A stretch of DNA of 64,000 bases. Origin: Cucumis sativus (Eukaryota; Streptophyta; Magnoliopsida; Cucurbitales; Cucurbitaceae). Position numbers and translations under genes: made by a program. Under the pieces are notes generated by a model. It had not been told where the DNA came from. It saw only the letters and a program-made list of their open reading frames with translations, and ran no database searches. Below, one piece after another: positions 11,651-22,990 of this stretch. Every line of letters starts with the position of its first letter. The first letter of the stretch is position 1. The stretch covers positions 24,004,607 to 24,068,606 of the forward strand of contig NC_026656.2 in assembly GCF_000004075.3 (NCBI RefSeq), in the 5' to 3' direction.

Positions 11651-12078
11651 ATAATAAAACACTTTTACTGGCATTTTTAATAACGTTGTCACAAAAGCAT
11701 TGGTTTTTTTTTTAAAATAAACTCTAGGAATTTTTAGTGCAGCACTACAATACATCACAAAATATATTTGTAACGGTCATAGATTAACCTTTAGTGACAA
11801 TATTATTTGTTACTAAAACATCACCTTTAGTGGCGAGTGCAATACGTCACTATAAAAATTAAATAGTGACATAACATATGTTACTAAAAGTAAACTTATA
11901 GTAATGCGAAAATGCCACTAAAAGTATATATTTTGCTACGCGTAATTGCTGCGTTGTTAAAACTTTTAGTGACAGTCCTAGCGACGAATGACTTTGTGTT
12001 GCTAATAACTTTTAGCCATGTGTTTTGTGTTTTAGTAACGTTTTTGGTATGCCACTAAAAACACAATTTCTTGTAGTG
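11650..12078. mobile_element. Small CACTA-like non-autonomous element
   Basis: The right end AATTTCTTGTAGTG finishes at 12078 and mirrors a CACTACAA sequence at 11743. Many copies of a TTAGTGGC/GCCACTAAAA motif in both orientations fill the interval, as in the subterminal regions of CACTA elements. Related motifs at 11660-11700 suggest that the true left end lies farther left and that CACTACAA at 11743 may be internal. No coding sequence. Confidence 0.6.
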
Positions 12079-12079
12079 A

Positions 12080-12858
12080 ATAAAAGAATAATTTGACTTC
12101 ATTGTAGTTACAAACAACTTTGATTGATCGACTTATACGACTTGTAATTGTTATATCCTATATGGATACAAAAATATTCTACAGTGTTAAGAGCGCACCT
12201 ATGAGTCTTTAGTACAATAACCATAATAGTTAATAAATGTTGATTAATGTAATTAAAGAGTTCAATTAATTAATCTCATATAATTGAAGTTTTAGGTTCA
12301 TTAGATCCCTTCCAAGATCACTAACGGATAAAATCGTAATAATAAAAAAATCGAGAATCAGGTTTAAATTTTGGCCATATATTTGCAATTTTAGAAAACC
12401 ATTGCTATATTTGTCAATATGTTATACGTACCATTTTCTTTCTTGGCTATCTATTCTAATTTCCTAAACATATTTCTATATTTTTTTCTTTGAGAAACTT
12501 TTCTTCACAAAATTGCTTAAAATATTTACTAATTTAGCAAACGTTATTCATAGTCCATCAAAGATATTGATAGACATCAATATACATATATTATTATTGA
12601 TCAACAAATATTAGTAATATTTTATTATCTATAAATATTTTGATTCATTTGGCTATATTTCCAAACAAGTCTTTCTTTTTCTTTTGAACATATTTTAAAG
12701 AGCAAGAGAAAATGGAAGAGGTTATCAAATCATTTTTGGAGGTGGATGGAAACCAATTTTTTCCTATATTTTTATATAAGTGTTGTCATAAAGGTTTTAA
12801 GTGAATTAAACATGTCAACGTAATTGGATTAAAGGAGAAAATTATTTTAATAACCTTT
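12080..12858. other. AT-rich intergenic sequence upstream of the first AAT gene
   Basis: No gene is visible. Degenerate pieces of the 'TTGCTATATTT' repeat family occur near 12380-12440 and 12520-12670. Confidence 0.35.
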
Positions 12859-12867
12859 CAAAAATTA

Positions 12868-13128
12868 GAGAATTTGCAATTGATAACCATTTCAACAATA
12901 ATAATTAAGATATAGCAAAATTTAAAAAAAAATGCAAATACAGCAAAACTTTCACTAATAAACTTGTATTGTTAATAGACTTCGTATGATCTATCAGTGA
13001 TAGACCAATATTTGCAACATGGTTTATCGATGATAGAATTAGACAAATTTTGCTATATTTACAAATTTTTAAAAATATTGCTATATACTTAATTATTTTG
13101 AATCTAATTACTAAATTTGCAACTATCT
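12868..13128. mobile_element. 261-bp MITE (Mutator-like, 9-bp TSD) just upstream of AAT gene
   Basis: The terminal inverted repeats are about 80 nt at an estimated 70% identity: both ends, read inward, carry TTGCAA..., AATAATTAAG-ATATAGCAA and TATAGCAAAA/ACAGCAAAA. The flanking 9-mers CAAAAATTA (12859-12867) and AAAAAATTA (13129-13137) are a likely target-site duplication. The centre is TATCAGTGATAGACC-like, near-palindromic. It ends about 110 bp before the TATA box of the AAT gene. Related fragments are at 17520-17655, 41280-41365 and 42120-42230. Confidence 0.65.
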
Positions 13129-13236
13129 AAAAAATTATTAACAATGAAAAGTATGAAAGATAAGATTTCAAAATTGACATGTACTTTACTTACTTCTACG
13201 TTTCTTTCTTTCCCCTTTTAACTTCACTCATGTCTT

Positions 13237-13244
13237 TATATAAA
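13237..13244 (+). promoter_or_regulatory. TATA box of the first AAT gene
   Basis: TATATAAA, 76 bp before the chosen ATG at 13320, in a pyrimidine-rich leader. The spacing is typical of a plant promoter. No mapped start site is available. Confidence 0.6.
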
Positions 13245-13319
13245 TGTCATCCCTTCACATTCTCATACACAATTCTCTTTCAATATCAACTCTCCGCTCT
13301 TAACTCACCTTTTTTTCAA

Positions 13320-15720
13320 ATGGAAACAATGCAAACCATCGACTTTTCTTTTCAAGTACGAAAATGCAAACCAGAATTGATTGCACCAGCAAATCCTACA
13401 CCCTACGAATTTAAACAACTTTCTGATATGGATGATCAACAAAGCTTAAGATTTCACATGCCATTGGTAAATATTTATCACCATAATCCAAGTTTGGAGG
13501 GACGAGATCCAGTGAAGGTAATAATCGATAATTACTTGAGACACCATCTCACGGGCAATATTTCACGATGAAATGAGCAAAATATATATTTCACATATGG
13601 TATTTTGTATCGTCAGATCCTCTTATATTTCTAATGTGCAGTTCTTAACAATATGATTGTTCTCTTTGTTTTCACTATTTAAATTTTTTTGTTTTCGACA
13701 AAAATAGGATGAAAAAAGAATCAGTCAGCGCTCACACACAGACATGTGTGTTAATTAGGTTAACATCTTTTAGAGCCAATTGATCAACTGTTCTTACATT
13801 ATTTTTCTTACTTGTCTTGATTCGAACTTCCAGCTCTAATATCGTATGTAAATGTATCTCACAACCAATTGGTCTACTTAAAAATTTTGTGTTCAACAAG
13901 TGTTTTAAGATACTGTATTCTTTAAGTCAACTATGTTCTATATGAAATATACACGAGGTTCGTTCTATCTCACAAGATGACAATGAGGAAAAGATGTAAC
14001 TCATATACATGTGAGATTTTCAATCTCGCAGGATGAGAATTAGATAAATGTATCCTATAAAGTTTGTGAGATGTCCCCATCATATTTTTTTAACATGAGA
14101 TTTTCTTCAAACAACAGGTAATAAAGGAGGCAATTGGGAAGGCATTGGTGTTTTACTATCCTTTAGCAGGAAGATTGAGAGAAGGGCCAGGTAGAAAGCT
14201 TTTTGTAGAATGTACAGGTGAAGGAATCTTGTTCATTGAAGCGGATGCAGATGTTAGCTTAGAACAATTTAAGGATACTCTTCCATATTCACTTTCAAGT
14301 ATGGAGATCAACATTATACATAACGCTTTAAATTATGAGGGAGTCCTTAATTCTCCATTATTGCTCATTCAGGTATACCATATTTGTCTTCCTTTTATGT
14401 TATGCTTTTTTTTTTTTTCATTAATATGAGGGGAAATGTAATTTTAAAAAGTTTAAAGCTTGGTTTTGGAAATCATATTTCGTTATACTTGGTTCTTTTT
14501 ATTTGATGGTACGGTTCTATCCATCTTATAAAAAGTTTGAGTATTTTTAGTTATTTTCAATCACCTTTTACATAATATAATCTTTGAATTCTTACGTAAA
14601 TTGTTGAAAGAAAAAATAATTGCTAAATTCGAAAAAACAAGTGCTTGGAGAGTTTTGAAAACATGATTAGAAAGTAGATAAATGAAACTAACAAAACTCA
14701 AATTTATTCCTTTTATCCTTCATCTATTTTTATAAAGAAACAAGACAGTATGAAATTAAAAGTTAATCCTAATTAAAAAACGAAACTAACAATTAGTTTG
14801 CCCTTTAATTTCACTTCATAGTTTTATTGGTCATGTAGGTGACACGACTCAAGTGTGGAGGTTTCATCTTTGGTCTTCATTTGAATCATACTATGGCAGA
14901 TGGTTTGGGCATTGCCCAATTCATAAAGGCTACAGCAGAGATAGCTCGTGGAGCTTTTGCTCCATCTATTTTACCAGTATGGCAAAGAGCTCTGTTAACC
15001 GCAAGAGACCCTCCCAGAATCACTTTTCGCCATTATGAATACGACCAAGTAGTCGACACGAAGAGCACCCTCATTCCAGTCAATAACATGATCGATCAAT
15101 TATTCTTCTTTAGCCAACATCAAATCTCCACTCTTTGCCAAACTTTGCCTGCCCATCTTCACGATTGCTCCTCCTTCGAGGTCTTCGCTGCCTATGTTTG
15201 GCGCCTCCGTACCATAGCCCTTCAATTTAAACCAGAGGAGGAAGTGCGGTTTCTTTGCGTTGTGAATATACGCTCGAAGATCGACATACCATTAGGGTAT
15301 TATGGTAACGCCGTAGTTGTTCCTGCAGTAATCACCACCGTTGCGAAGCTTTGTGGGAACCCACTTGGTTATGCTATAGACTTGATTAGGAAGGCTAAGG
15401 CTAAGGCGACGGCGGAGTACATAAAGTCTACGGTGGATCTTATGGTGATTAAAGGACGACCCGGTTTCACTACAGTTGGATCATTTATCATGTCAGACTT
15501 AACGAGAATTGGGTTCGAAAATGTGGACTTTGGATGGGAAAAGGCCATTTTTGGAGGACCTATAACCGGAGGGTCCGGAATTATAAGAGGTATGGCAAGC
15601 TCGTGTATACCTTTCATGAATAGAAATGGAGAAAAGGGAATTGTGATAACTTTATGCTTGCCTCTTCCAGCCATGGAAAGATTTAGGGAAAATTTCCATG
15701 CCTCATTTCAAGTGAAATAA
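13320..15720 (+). CDS. AAT: BAHD alcohol acyltransferase, AAT1/AAT2 type (probably impaired)
   Basis: Three exons: 13320-13517, 14118-14372 and 14839-15720 (GT-AG, both introns phase 0), giving 444 aa. The family transfers acyl groups from acyl-CoA to alcohols in the cytosol, making volatile esters. The catalytic HTMAD is at residues 168-172. The start [11 protein letters not shown] matches melon AAT1/AAT2, so I chose this ATG over the in-frame one 47 codons upstream. Three oddities: the structural DFGWG motif reads DFGWE (381-385); residue 268 is Ala, the residue reported to abolish activity in melon AAT2, where active AATs have Thr; and a TAA after VK ends the protein early, while in-frame coding-like sequence (VVDEVIPSAL) continues before a second stop. 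It may be expressed but catalytically poor, or an early pseudogene. Confidence 0.85.
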
Positions 15721-15766
15721 GTGGTTGATGAAGTTATTCCATCTGCTTTGTAATAAATAAGATTGT

Positions 15767-15946
15767 TTAAGGTGGGTCTCACTTGACTATATATATATAT
15801 TATATAGTCATAATTGTGGTTTTAAAAATTATATTTGGAGTAAAATATATGTATAAAATTTCCATCCAAATAAGATTTGTTTTCAGGATCCTACTTTTGA
15901 AATACCTTTTTAAAGTACTTAAACTGTCCATTCAGACCCACCTTAA
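15767..15946. mobile_element. Short MITE in the 3' flank of the first AAT gene
   Basis: A perfect 13-bp inverted repeat, TTAAGGTGGGTCT (15767-15779) and AGACCCACCTTAA (15934-15946), encloses about 154 bp with a central TATA-rich palindrome. TTAA or TTA/TAA would be the target duplication and GGTGGGTCT the terminal repeat, as in a Tourist/Harbinger-like MITE. It begins about 47 bp after the AAT stop codon, so it could lie in the transcript's 3' UTR. Confidence 0.6.
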
Positions 15947-16036
15947 TCATGTTTAATTATATTAATAATTTACTCGTCACATAACAAAAACATTTAGAGA
16001 AAAACAGTTCATGACAATTTTTTATTTTATTTTACG

Positions 16037-16365
16037 AATACTACAAAAATAACTACATGCCAACACCATTAATCAGAAATGCATTGGTGAGGATTTCCAC
16101 AATGCCAAATGTTACGTTTGCAACGGCGTCACAAATAACACGTCTTAAGAAGCAATGGCGACGAACCAGACGAATGACGTCGGTATAGGCCATATGACGA
16201 CTCATAATATGCCGACATGGTCAACACGTCGGCCTAACCCTTATCCCGACGTTGTTTCAGCACATCAACTTTAAGCCAACACCGACAACATTGTTGAAAT
16301 CGCTGATGTGGCATCGCTCGAAGCTACCACGATGTCGTTTCTGCATCAGCGAAAGGTTTTACCCC
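16037..16365. mobile_element. CACTA-like terminal fragment, GC-richer
   Basis: It starts TACTACAAAAATAAC (a worn CACTACAAAAA terminus) and is followed by about 300 bp of unusually CpG-rich DNA with repeated GACG/CGTCGG motifs, like the subterminal zone of a CACTA element. The other end was not found. Confidence 0.45.
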
Positions 16366-17519
16366 TTTTTTTAATTTAATATGAAGTTTAATATTTATAT
16401 TTTCATAATCCAATTCGATTTAATTTGATTAAAATTGACTGTGCTAAAATTAATAAAACATAAAAGTAAACGAATATATATTAAAATTAATTATAATATA
16501 TTCGAAAAAAACATGTGTTTGGCTAGAAGAAAAATTACAATAAACTTAAACTAAAAACAAAACAACCAAAATCTAATATAAGTGGAGTTCCCCATGCCTT
16601 CCAACCCAAATTAAAGGATAAATATATATATCACACAAAAATTAATGAAAGAAACTACCTAAAAGTAGGAGAAGTTATTGAGTAATGGTTATCGATTTGA
16701 AGTATAATATAAAAGAATTAAAATGATACATAAAAATAAATGATGATGATGAGAAGTTTTCTATACCCATTATTGCAAACAAAATCTCATGAACAATAAC
16801 GATGCAATTAACTATTTGACAAACAAAAGACAAAAAGAGAATAGAAATTGGTAATATTCAATATCATCAGTCATTCTATAACTATTACACCATCGATAAT
16901 AAAAAATATGGTTGTAGGGTCTCATTAATAGATTTAATGTACTAAAATAATAATAAAAAAATATAGTTCATAATATAGAAAACTATTTAGTGAATATATT
17001 ACTATGAGCATTCCCCCACCGTTTCTTTTACTATTTGACCGTTGGATATAAAATTTTGATACAATTATTGTCCTTTTTAACCCATCAAATTTTAATAGAG
17101 TTTCAACTTTGGGTACCTAAGACAGCTTGATAAAAACAAAAACAAAAAAAGCATGTCACGATACAAAGAATGCTTTAAGGGTCCATATACATTGTAAATG
17201 AACAACTATTAATCTCTAAAATTGGTGCAATCCGTGCAATGTGCCACACAATCAGTTATCTGTCACTATAGACCATTTCAAATGCAAGAAGATTCAATGA
17301 GCACTACCTTTACGTGAGGGTATGGTCAGCTGAACTTGAAAACATTATATCAAATAACTTCATAGCATTGATAAAATGTTATAAATTTTCTAAGTCACTG
17401 GGATACCCTCCGAAATAAATAAAAAATGTTTGAACAACCAATAAAACTGCATCATTAAGAAATGAAAAAAGTATATGCAAACAATCGAAAGTAGTTAATA
17501 ACTTTCACGAAAATAAAAA
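16366..17519. other. AT-rich intergenic sequence
   Basis: No gene or ordered repeat recognised. Open frames are short and of low complexity. Confidence 0.35.
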
Positions 17520-17655
17520 TAAAAAGTCTATCACTGATATCCCATATGAAATCTATCAGCGATACAAGTCTATCAGTGATAGTTTTGTTATATTTACAAT
17601 TTTTTTTAAAATGTTGCTATATTCTTAATTATTATTGTTAAAATAGTCATCCATT
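17520..17655. repeat. Fragment of the TATCAGTGATAG / TTGCTATATT MITE family
   Basis: Contains CTATCACTGATA, CTATCAGCGATAC and CTATCAGTGATAG followed by TTTTGTTATATTTACA and ATGTTGCTATATTCTTAATT. This is the same right-end arrangement as the element at 12868-13128. Confidence 0.55.
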
Positions 17656-18540
17656 GTAATTAAACTCTTATTATTTTTAGCTCAATTGAACTTAGCCTAT
17701 GTAATTTAAACAAAATAATTAACTTGATCCAACGATTATGATGAAAACATGTGGCATGAACATAATTGGTCAATTTCTATTTTCAATTTTAATTTGGGAC
17801 ACGTCAATTTTTTAATTAGTCTCGAATTCAATTATTTATATTTTGTTAATTTAGTAAATGATGTGGCAATTTGTGATTGGTCTCAAAATTTTCTATTCAA
17901 CAAATGTTCCTTTGCGAGATTTATGCATGTATATGGATGAATACATCTCGAAAAAGATAAATTTGAAGTCAAAGTAGGAGCTTTGTTTTAGTTATAATCA
18001 AACTATGAATTTTGTACATGAATTTGATTTAAATTTGAAATAAGAGTTGGAATATAGCCCAACCTTAATTAATTTGAGAAAAATTTAAAATTTTATTTAC
18101 AATTTAATTTGATTTGAGGGTAAAAATTTTAATTTAATTTTTTAAAAAATAAAATTTGTAACATAACCAAATTTTAATTTAAAATAAAGATGAGGTTTAT
18201 ATGATACATTAATTTGTCTTGAGGATGCATGACAATTTGGAATGACTAATTTTAATTTAAGATAAAAATGTAGCCTCAATCTTGAGATAAAATTGGATTT
18301 ATGACTCCGATTTAAATTTGAGATAAAAAAATGTCATATATGCAAGTTAAATTAACTTGAATTTTGAACCTAAATTTTAATATTAAATTTGGGATTAATT
18401 TTTTTTTTTTTTTTTGAAAATTTTGAAATATTTTAATTATCTCAAAAATGAATTTTGAGGTTTATCCCAAAATTAGTATTACAATTGTATTTTTTTAAAA
18501 AAAATATATATAATTGAATTATCTTTTCGTTATTTTAAAA
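17656..18540. other. AT-rich intergenic sequence
   Basis: Runs of TTTAAATTTGAGATAAAA-type degenerate repeats between 18040 and 18460. No coding potential. Confidence 0.35.
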
Positions 18541-19730
18541 AAAAAAGGTTAAATATCATTCTTAATGTTTTAGGAATTAGATTTGTTATATATAAAAAAA
18601 AATTAAATATCATTCTTAATCTTCCTAGAAATTGGATTTGTTGGCAACCAAATGTAGGAAATGTATGAAAAGTTTATCTTTCTTCCTTTTTCTCTTCTTT
18701 TTTTTCTTCTTTTTTGTTCGAGTAAGAACTTCTTCTTTTCTTTTTGCAATGGCTTGTCGTCGGCGATCCAACTTGTACTTGCAGTTAGATCCACCTTCTT
18801 AGTAGGAATGACTAGGCATCTCGGTTGGTTCTTCTTCATCGTCAGCAATCGAGATAATTGAGCATTCGTCGTTAGATGACGCAAATTTTGGGTCGTTGAA
18901 GTCCTAATTTTCGTCAATTTGCATGGTTAAAGTCCTAATTTGTAGAAGTGATCCCTCAAACTCCATCCCATAATCCCCCCTCTCATTCTCGTAATCCCTT
19001 CTCTCCATTCCTTTCCATTCTCCTCTTCTTCCCTCTTCTTTCATACTCCCTCTCTCTCTTTCCTCTCGCTTCGTTTCCATTCTCCTCTTCTTAATTCCCT
19101 CTCTCTTTTCGTATCCAAAAATTCATTTTCTCTCTTTCCCTCTAATGTCGAATTCACTAAGAAGGCCACCTTGAGTAGAGCTGGTGGAAGTCGCGAAAAT
19201 CGTCGAGTGGAGAGGTGCAATTGAAGAAGGAAGTGGATATTTTTATTTCTGATTTTTGTTGAACAATTGCAGAAACCATCGCACTCTTGAGGCGGGTTGA
19301 TTTTGATTTTTGTTAAAATTGGTTGATTTTGTTAGGCATTTTGTGGAATTTAGAGTTGGTGCAAGGTTCCAATCTGGTGAGTGAGGAAGCACCCGACGGC
19401 GGATGACATCGGAAAACTCTTATTCTTCGTTTCTTCGTTTCTTCGTTTCTTCTTCCTCTCTCTTTCTTCTTTCTTTTTTCTTTTATTCTCTTTCAGTTTT
19501 AAATTTGTTAATTGAAAACTTCTAAAAAGCAAACAAAAACAAAATCTAGAAATTGAATGAATTAAAATTACATACTACTTGATCTCTTTCTCTTTCTGTA
19601 TGTTGAAATTAAATTATATATGTTTGTTAATTAGGCCAGCTCCTAAAGGAGTCCCTCAAAATTTCTTGTATATCTACATTGTAAAGCAGAATGAAAGTGT
19701 CTGTGGGTAGATGGATGTAAGTAGGGGTGT
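18541..19730. other. Intergenic sequence with duplicated motif and pyrimidine tracts
   Basis: The phrase TTAAATATCATTCTTAAT is repeated at 18550 and 18603. CT-rich tracts at 18670-18740, 18960-19140 and 19430-19500 generate the lysine/arginine-rich and phenylalanine-rich open frames, which I do not accept as genes. The region might include the untranslated front of the DUF789-like fragment downstream, but I cannot show this. Confidence 0.35.
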
Positions 19731-19893
19731 AAGAAAAATTCGATCAACCCCATCCAACGTGTAACACGGTATTATATGGGATGGCCGGTTGGATTAGTTT
19801 AAAATGTGGGTTGGGTTGGATTGAAAATTTTGAATTTTTTCGGGTTGAGTTGGGTTGAAGGGTTGAATTCCGGTTCAAACCAACCAAACCCGA

Positions 19894-19965
<72 letters not shown>

Positions 19966-20257
19966 TATTTGATAAAAGTTAAATAATTAGATTATCACTT
20001 TGAAATTTGCATTGCATTCCCCTCTTTTCATTTTGAACTTTTTTTTATTGAGAACAAGAACAATTTTGAACTTTATAAACATTAGAATCTAAAAAAATAG
20101 AAAAAAAAGTATAACCCGACAATCCAACCCAACCCATATTTTATGCGTTGGGTTGAAAGCTTAAATCCTATTCGGGTTGGCAACCCAACCTACCCAAAAA
20201 TATGGGTTGGGTTGAGAATGTCTCTCAACCCAACCCATCCCAACGTGTTTACACCCT
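19731..20257. mobile_element. hAT-like non-autonomous element with (TA)n
   Basis: The ends TAGGGGTGTAAG (about 19732) and TTTACACCCTA (about 20247-20257) are an imperfect inverted pair. Both halves are rich in GGTTGGGTTGG / CCAACCCAACCC, so the element can fold into a long hairpin. A (TA)n microsatellite of about 60 bp (19898-19961) sits in the middle. The type resembles hAT MITEs of plants with TAGGGGTG ends. A clean 8-bp TSD was not seen. Confidence 0.6.
19898..19961. repeat. (TA)n microsatellite
   Basis: About 31 uninterrupted TA dinucleotides inside the hAT-like element. Likely polymorphic. Confidence 0.95.
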
Positions 20258-20288
20258 AGTTATATGTAGATCTTTTACTTGATTGGAC

Positions 20289-20788
20289 TACTGTAAGGTT
20301 GTGTTTTGTCTAAATACGGTTAAGGTGGATGTAATATATTGTTGATGGAGTCAAAGTTGAATGAATAAAGTGCTAATGGAGCCAAAGTCCAATCACTTTA
20401 AACAATGGAGAAACATTAACTCAATATTGCTGATGGAGCCAAAGTTGAGTGAATAAAGTGCTAATGGTTTTAGGTAGTTTCTCTATTTCTTTCTCAATTA
20501 AACCGAAAAATTCATGATTTTTAAGACTTATCTGTTTTTCAGGAAAGAAACAGAATCTGGTGATGGAGATACAAGGGATTCTTATAGTGATTTTTAAGAA
20601 TAGAGAGTGATAGTGATAAATTAGGGAGATGGGAAGGAAGTGGAAGTATTTCTTCTGAAGATGGAGGATCTGAACAAGAAGCACTTTTGCATCTAAATGA
20701 TCGATTGGGTTCTCTTTATTTTCAGTTCTTTGAGAAACCAACTCCATATGGAAGAGTGCCTTTACTGTAAGGTTGTGTTTTGTCTAAA
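20289..20788. repeat. 26-bp direct repeats bracketing the DUF789 fragment
   Basis: Positions 20289-20314 and 20763-20788 are identical (start TACTGTAAGGTTGTG, end TCTAAA). A shorter relative is at about 20823. A second duplicated phrase, GATGGAG(T/C)CAAAGTTGA(A/G)TGAATAAAGTGCTAATGG, occurs at about 20345 and 20434. The region looks like a local tandem duplication that took in the gene fragment. Confidence 0.8.
20543..20763 (+). pseudogene. Captured/partial exon of a DUF789-family gene
   Basis: After an intron-like acceptor (TCTGTTTTTCAG, ending 20542) the plus strand encodes an acidic Ser-rich stretch (ETESGDGDTRDSYSD), then, after a stop and a frame change near 20590, ESDSDKLGRWEGSGSISSED and finally LGSLYFQFFEKPTPYGRVPL. 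The combination of an acidic serine region and a LYFQ-PYGRVPL motif is what I know from the plant DUF789 family, where PLxDKI would follow. Here homology stops at about 20763, exactly where a 26-bp direct repeat begins. No other part of the gene was found, so this is a gene fragment with no expected function. Confidence 0.6.
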
Positions 20789-20829
20789 CAAGTTAAAGAA
20801 TTTAGAAACTTGATTAACACCATACTGTA

Positions 20830-22080
20830 AGGTGGATGAAATATATTGTCGTTGATGTTTGTATTTAACATGTCTCTATTTGATTAGCACCATAGTTCCC
20901 AGGAACTCTTTCTCTTTTTGTGTGTGTTGAAATGAAATTGAGAGGAAAAAGGATGGAAAAACTCATTTCAGATTCACTTATAAAAACACATTCACTTGCA
21001 AAAATTTAAAATTAACATTACATAATATTTTTATATATTCTTCCTTTAGTTGAACTTCAACAATGGTGGGATATGAAAGAAACCATTTAAGAAAATTCGA
21101 TCTTGAATTATATGTTTACTTAAGTAGTTTTTTTTATTAAATTATTCAATTGAGTTTAAACCTAAAATCAACCTACCAATCTAATGTTTAGAGGCATTTC
21201 AATCTTATCTATAGAAAATTATCTTAGATTTTATTGTTTTTTAATAAAAGTTAGTACTTACTTTATTTTGTTTAAAAAATAATTTTAATTAATTTTGTTT
21301 TAAAAATATTTTTAATACACTCTATAAACTTTTTTAAAGGTTTAAAATACTTGCCATTAGTACGTGGTAAAAGAAAATAGTGTTTAGATGTAATGTAGAT
21401 TTTTGTACTTATGTTTTGTGTGCTGACATGTGAGAAAATAAAAAAACAACTATGCCCAGAATAGATAGTTTTTAGGAAAATATTTTAATCAAAAATTAAA
21501 TAAGATGAGCAACATGGAAATGTGTATTTGAAATGTCTTTTATATTGGTTTGCTATCAAAGTTACGAATAGTAGCGATGTATGCTTAATTCAATTAGGAT
21601 TTCGCACAATAACGTAACTTGTTGAGATAAGTAGTATGTTGTTTTAGATTGAAATGTATTGGAATAAGAATCATATGTAAGCAATTTTATTATATTAGCA
21701 GTTTGTGTTTACTTGTTTACGAGTATCATGTATACACTAGACAAAGAAAAAATAGGAGTGAAATATAACAATTTAATAATAAATTTATGTAATGAATGTT
21801 TTAATATTAAGTATCTATTGTCGTGTACATCCCAAAATTCAATGGATGAAAATAGACGGTCACAAAAGCTAAAAATCCACATTTTTTTTTTGTAGGAAAA
21901 GACGAATTTTTTTTTATTTCACTTTTCGCGACAGTTATTTGGTGTCATAAAAGATACACAAATAATTTATTTAATTTATTAAAATAAAATTCATTTTAAA
22001 TCAAAAGTTTATTAAAATCAGATTTTTTCCTAATTCTAAAAACATTACATAGTTTATTTATTAAAATAAAACTTATAAAA
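20830..22080. other. AT-rich intergenic sequence
   Basis: No recognisable gene. TTTTTTTTTGTAGGAAAAG at 21880 and CGCGACAG near 21927 could be transposon remnants, but no ends can be defined. Confidence 0.3.
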
Positions 22081-22280
22081 TATTTCCAAACCCTTTCTCT
22101 GCCTCCTTCTCTTCTTCTTCTTCATGGAAGATCCACGCGCCGCCCCTCCTTCTTCATTTTTCCTCCCTTCCGCTAACCATTTCTCTCCCTCTCTCACGCA
22201 CGTCAGGAACGACGCGACTTTTCATCGACGATATGTCTGCACCCCTTGTGCTGCTAAACTCGCCTGACATCGACGATATG
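22081..22280. other. GC-richer pyrimidine tract with short open frame
   Basis: Stands out against its AT-rich surroundings (CCTTCTCTTCTTCTTCTTC, then ATGGAAGATCCACGCGCCGC at 22123). The frame from that ATG is about 46 codons and has no domain I know. CATCGACGATATGTCT occurs twice (about 22223 and 22269). It could be a captured 5' gene end inside a transposon; unproven. Confidence 0.3.
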
Positions 22281-22990
22281 TCTTTTTTTTTTTTTTTTGT
22301 ATTTATGCATTCAATTATTGTAAATCTAACATATTGGTTATTTTGAACATAAAGATTATACGTAGGTACCTAAGCAATGTGCTCAAATTTAACACTATCT
22401 GGAATAAGTTAGGATATGCTCTTAATTACAGTGTAGTTCCGAGAACGACTTGTTATGGGCATAGTTTAATTATATTAATATTGACTTTGTCCCTCATTAT
22501 AGGATAATTTATAGATTCAAAATATAATGTATTTTAATAAATCCAACACGGGGCAGAATATCATGCATTTGAGAAAGGTAGTGTATTTTACAAACAACCT
22601 TCAACTTTAGTAAATCCTAACTAAATTTGAAATTTTGTTTATGGACGAGATTGCAACGTCTCTCTATAAAATATATTGTCCTTTAAAATAGTTAATTTGG
22701 TTAGTCCTACTAAGTAAGTACAAACAATACATCTTCATTGATCGTGGTAATGTTGTTCAGAACCAATCGTCTTTCTAGAAGCTTGTGACAAATAAGTCTA
22801 TAAGAATGACCCAACCATCCTTAGACAACTTCACGATACCAAATTACTATCAAATATTCAACTATTAAGCATTATAAAATAGTAATTTGAATTTTGTACT
22901 AAAAGCATTTTTGGCAAACAAGTTATTTTTTAGTACTTAAAAGCACATGTCATTGTAGTTGATTATCAAAGGTGATTTTCATTGAAGTTT
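22281..22990. other. AT-rich intergenic sequence
   Basis: No gene or ordered repeat recognised. Confidence 0.3.

Noticed and set aside
13179..13319. Upstream ATG extending the first AAT protein by 47 residues
   Set aside because: The extension is hydrophobic low-complexity leader sequence before and across the TATA box at 13237; family proteins start at METMQTIDF.
13518..13571. Read-through of AAT exon 1 (end of the 130-codon frame)
   Set aside because: The residues after DPVK do not match the family; a GT donor lies at 13518 and homology resumes in exon 2 at 14118.
18603..19532. Lys/Arg-rich and Phe-rich frames
   Set aside because: Products of CT-rich tracts; no domain, no conserved motif.
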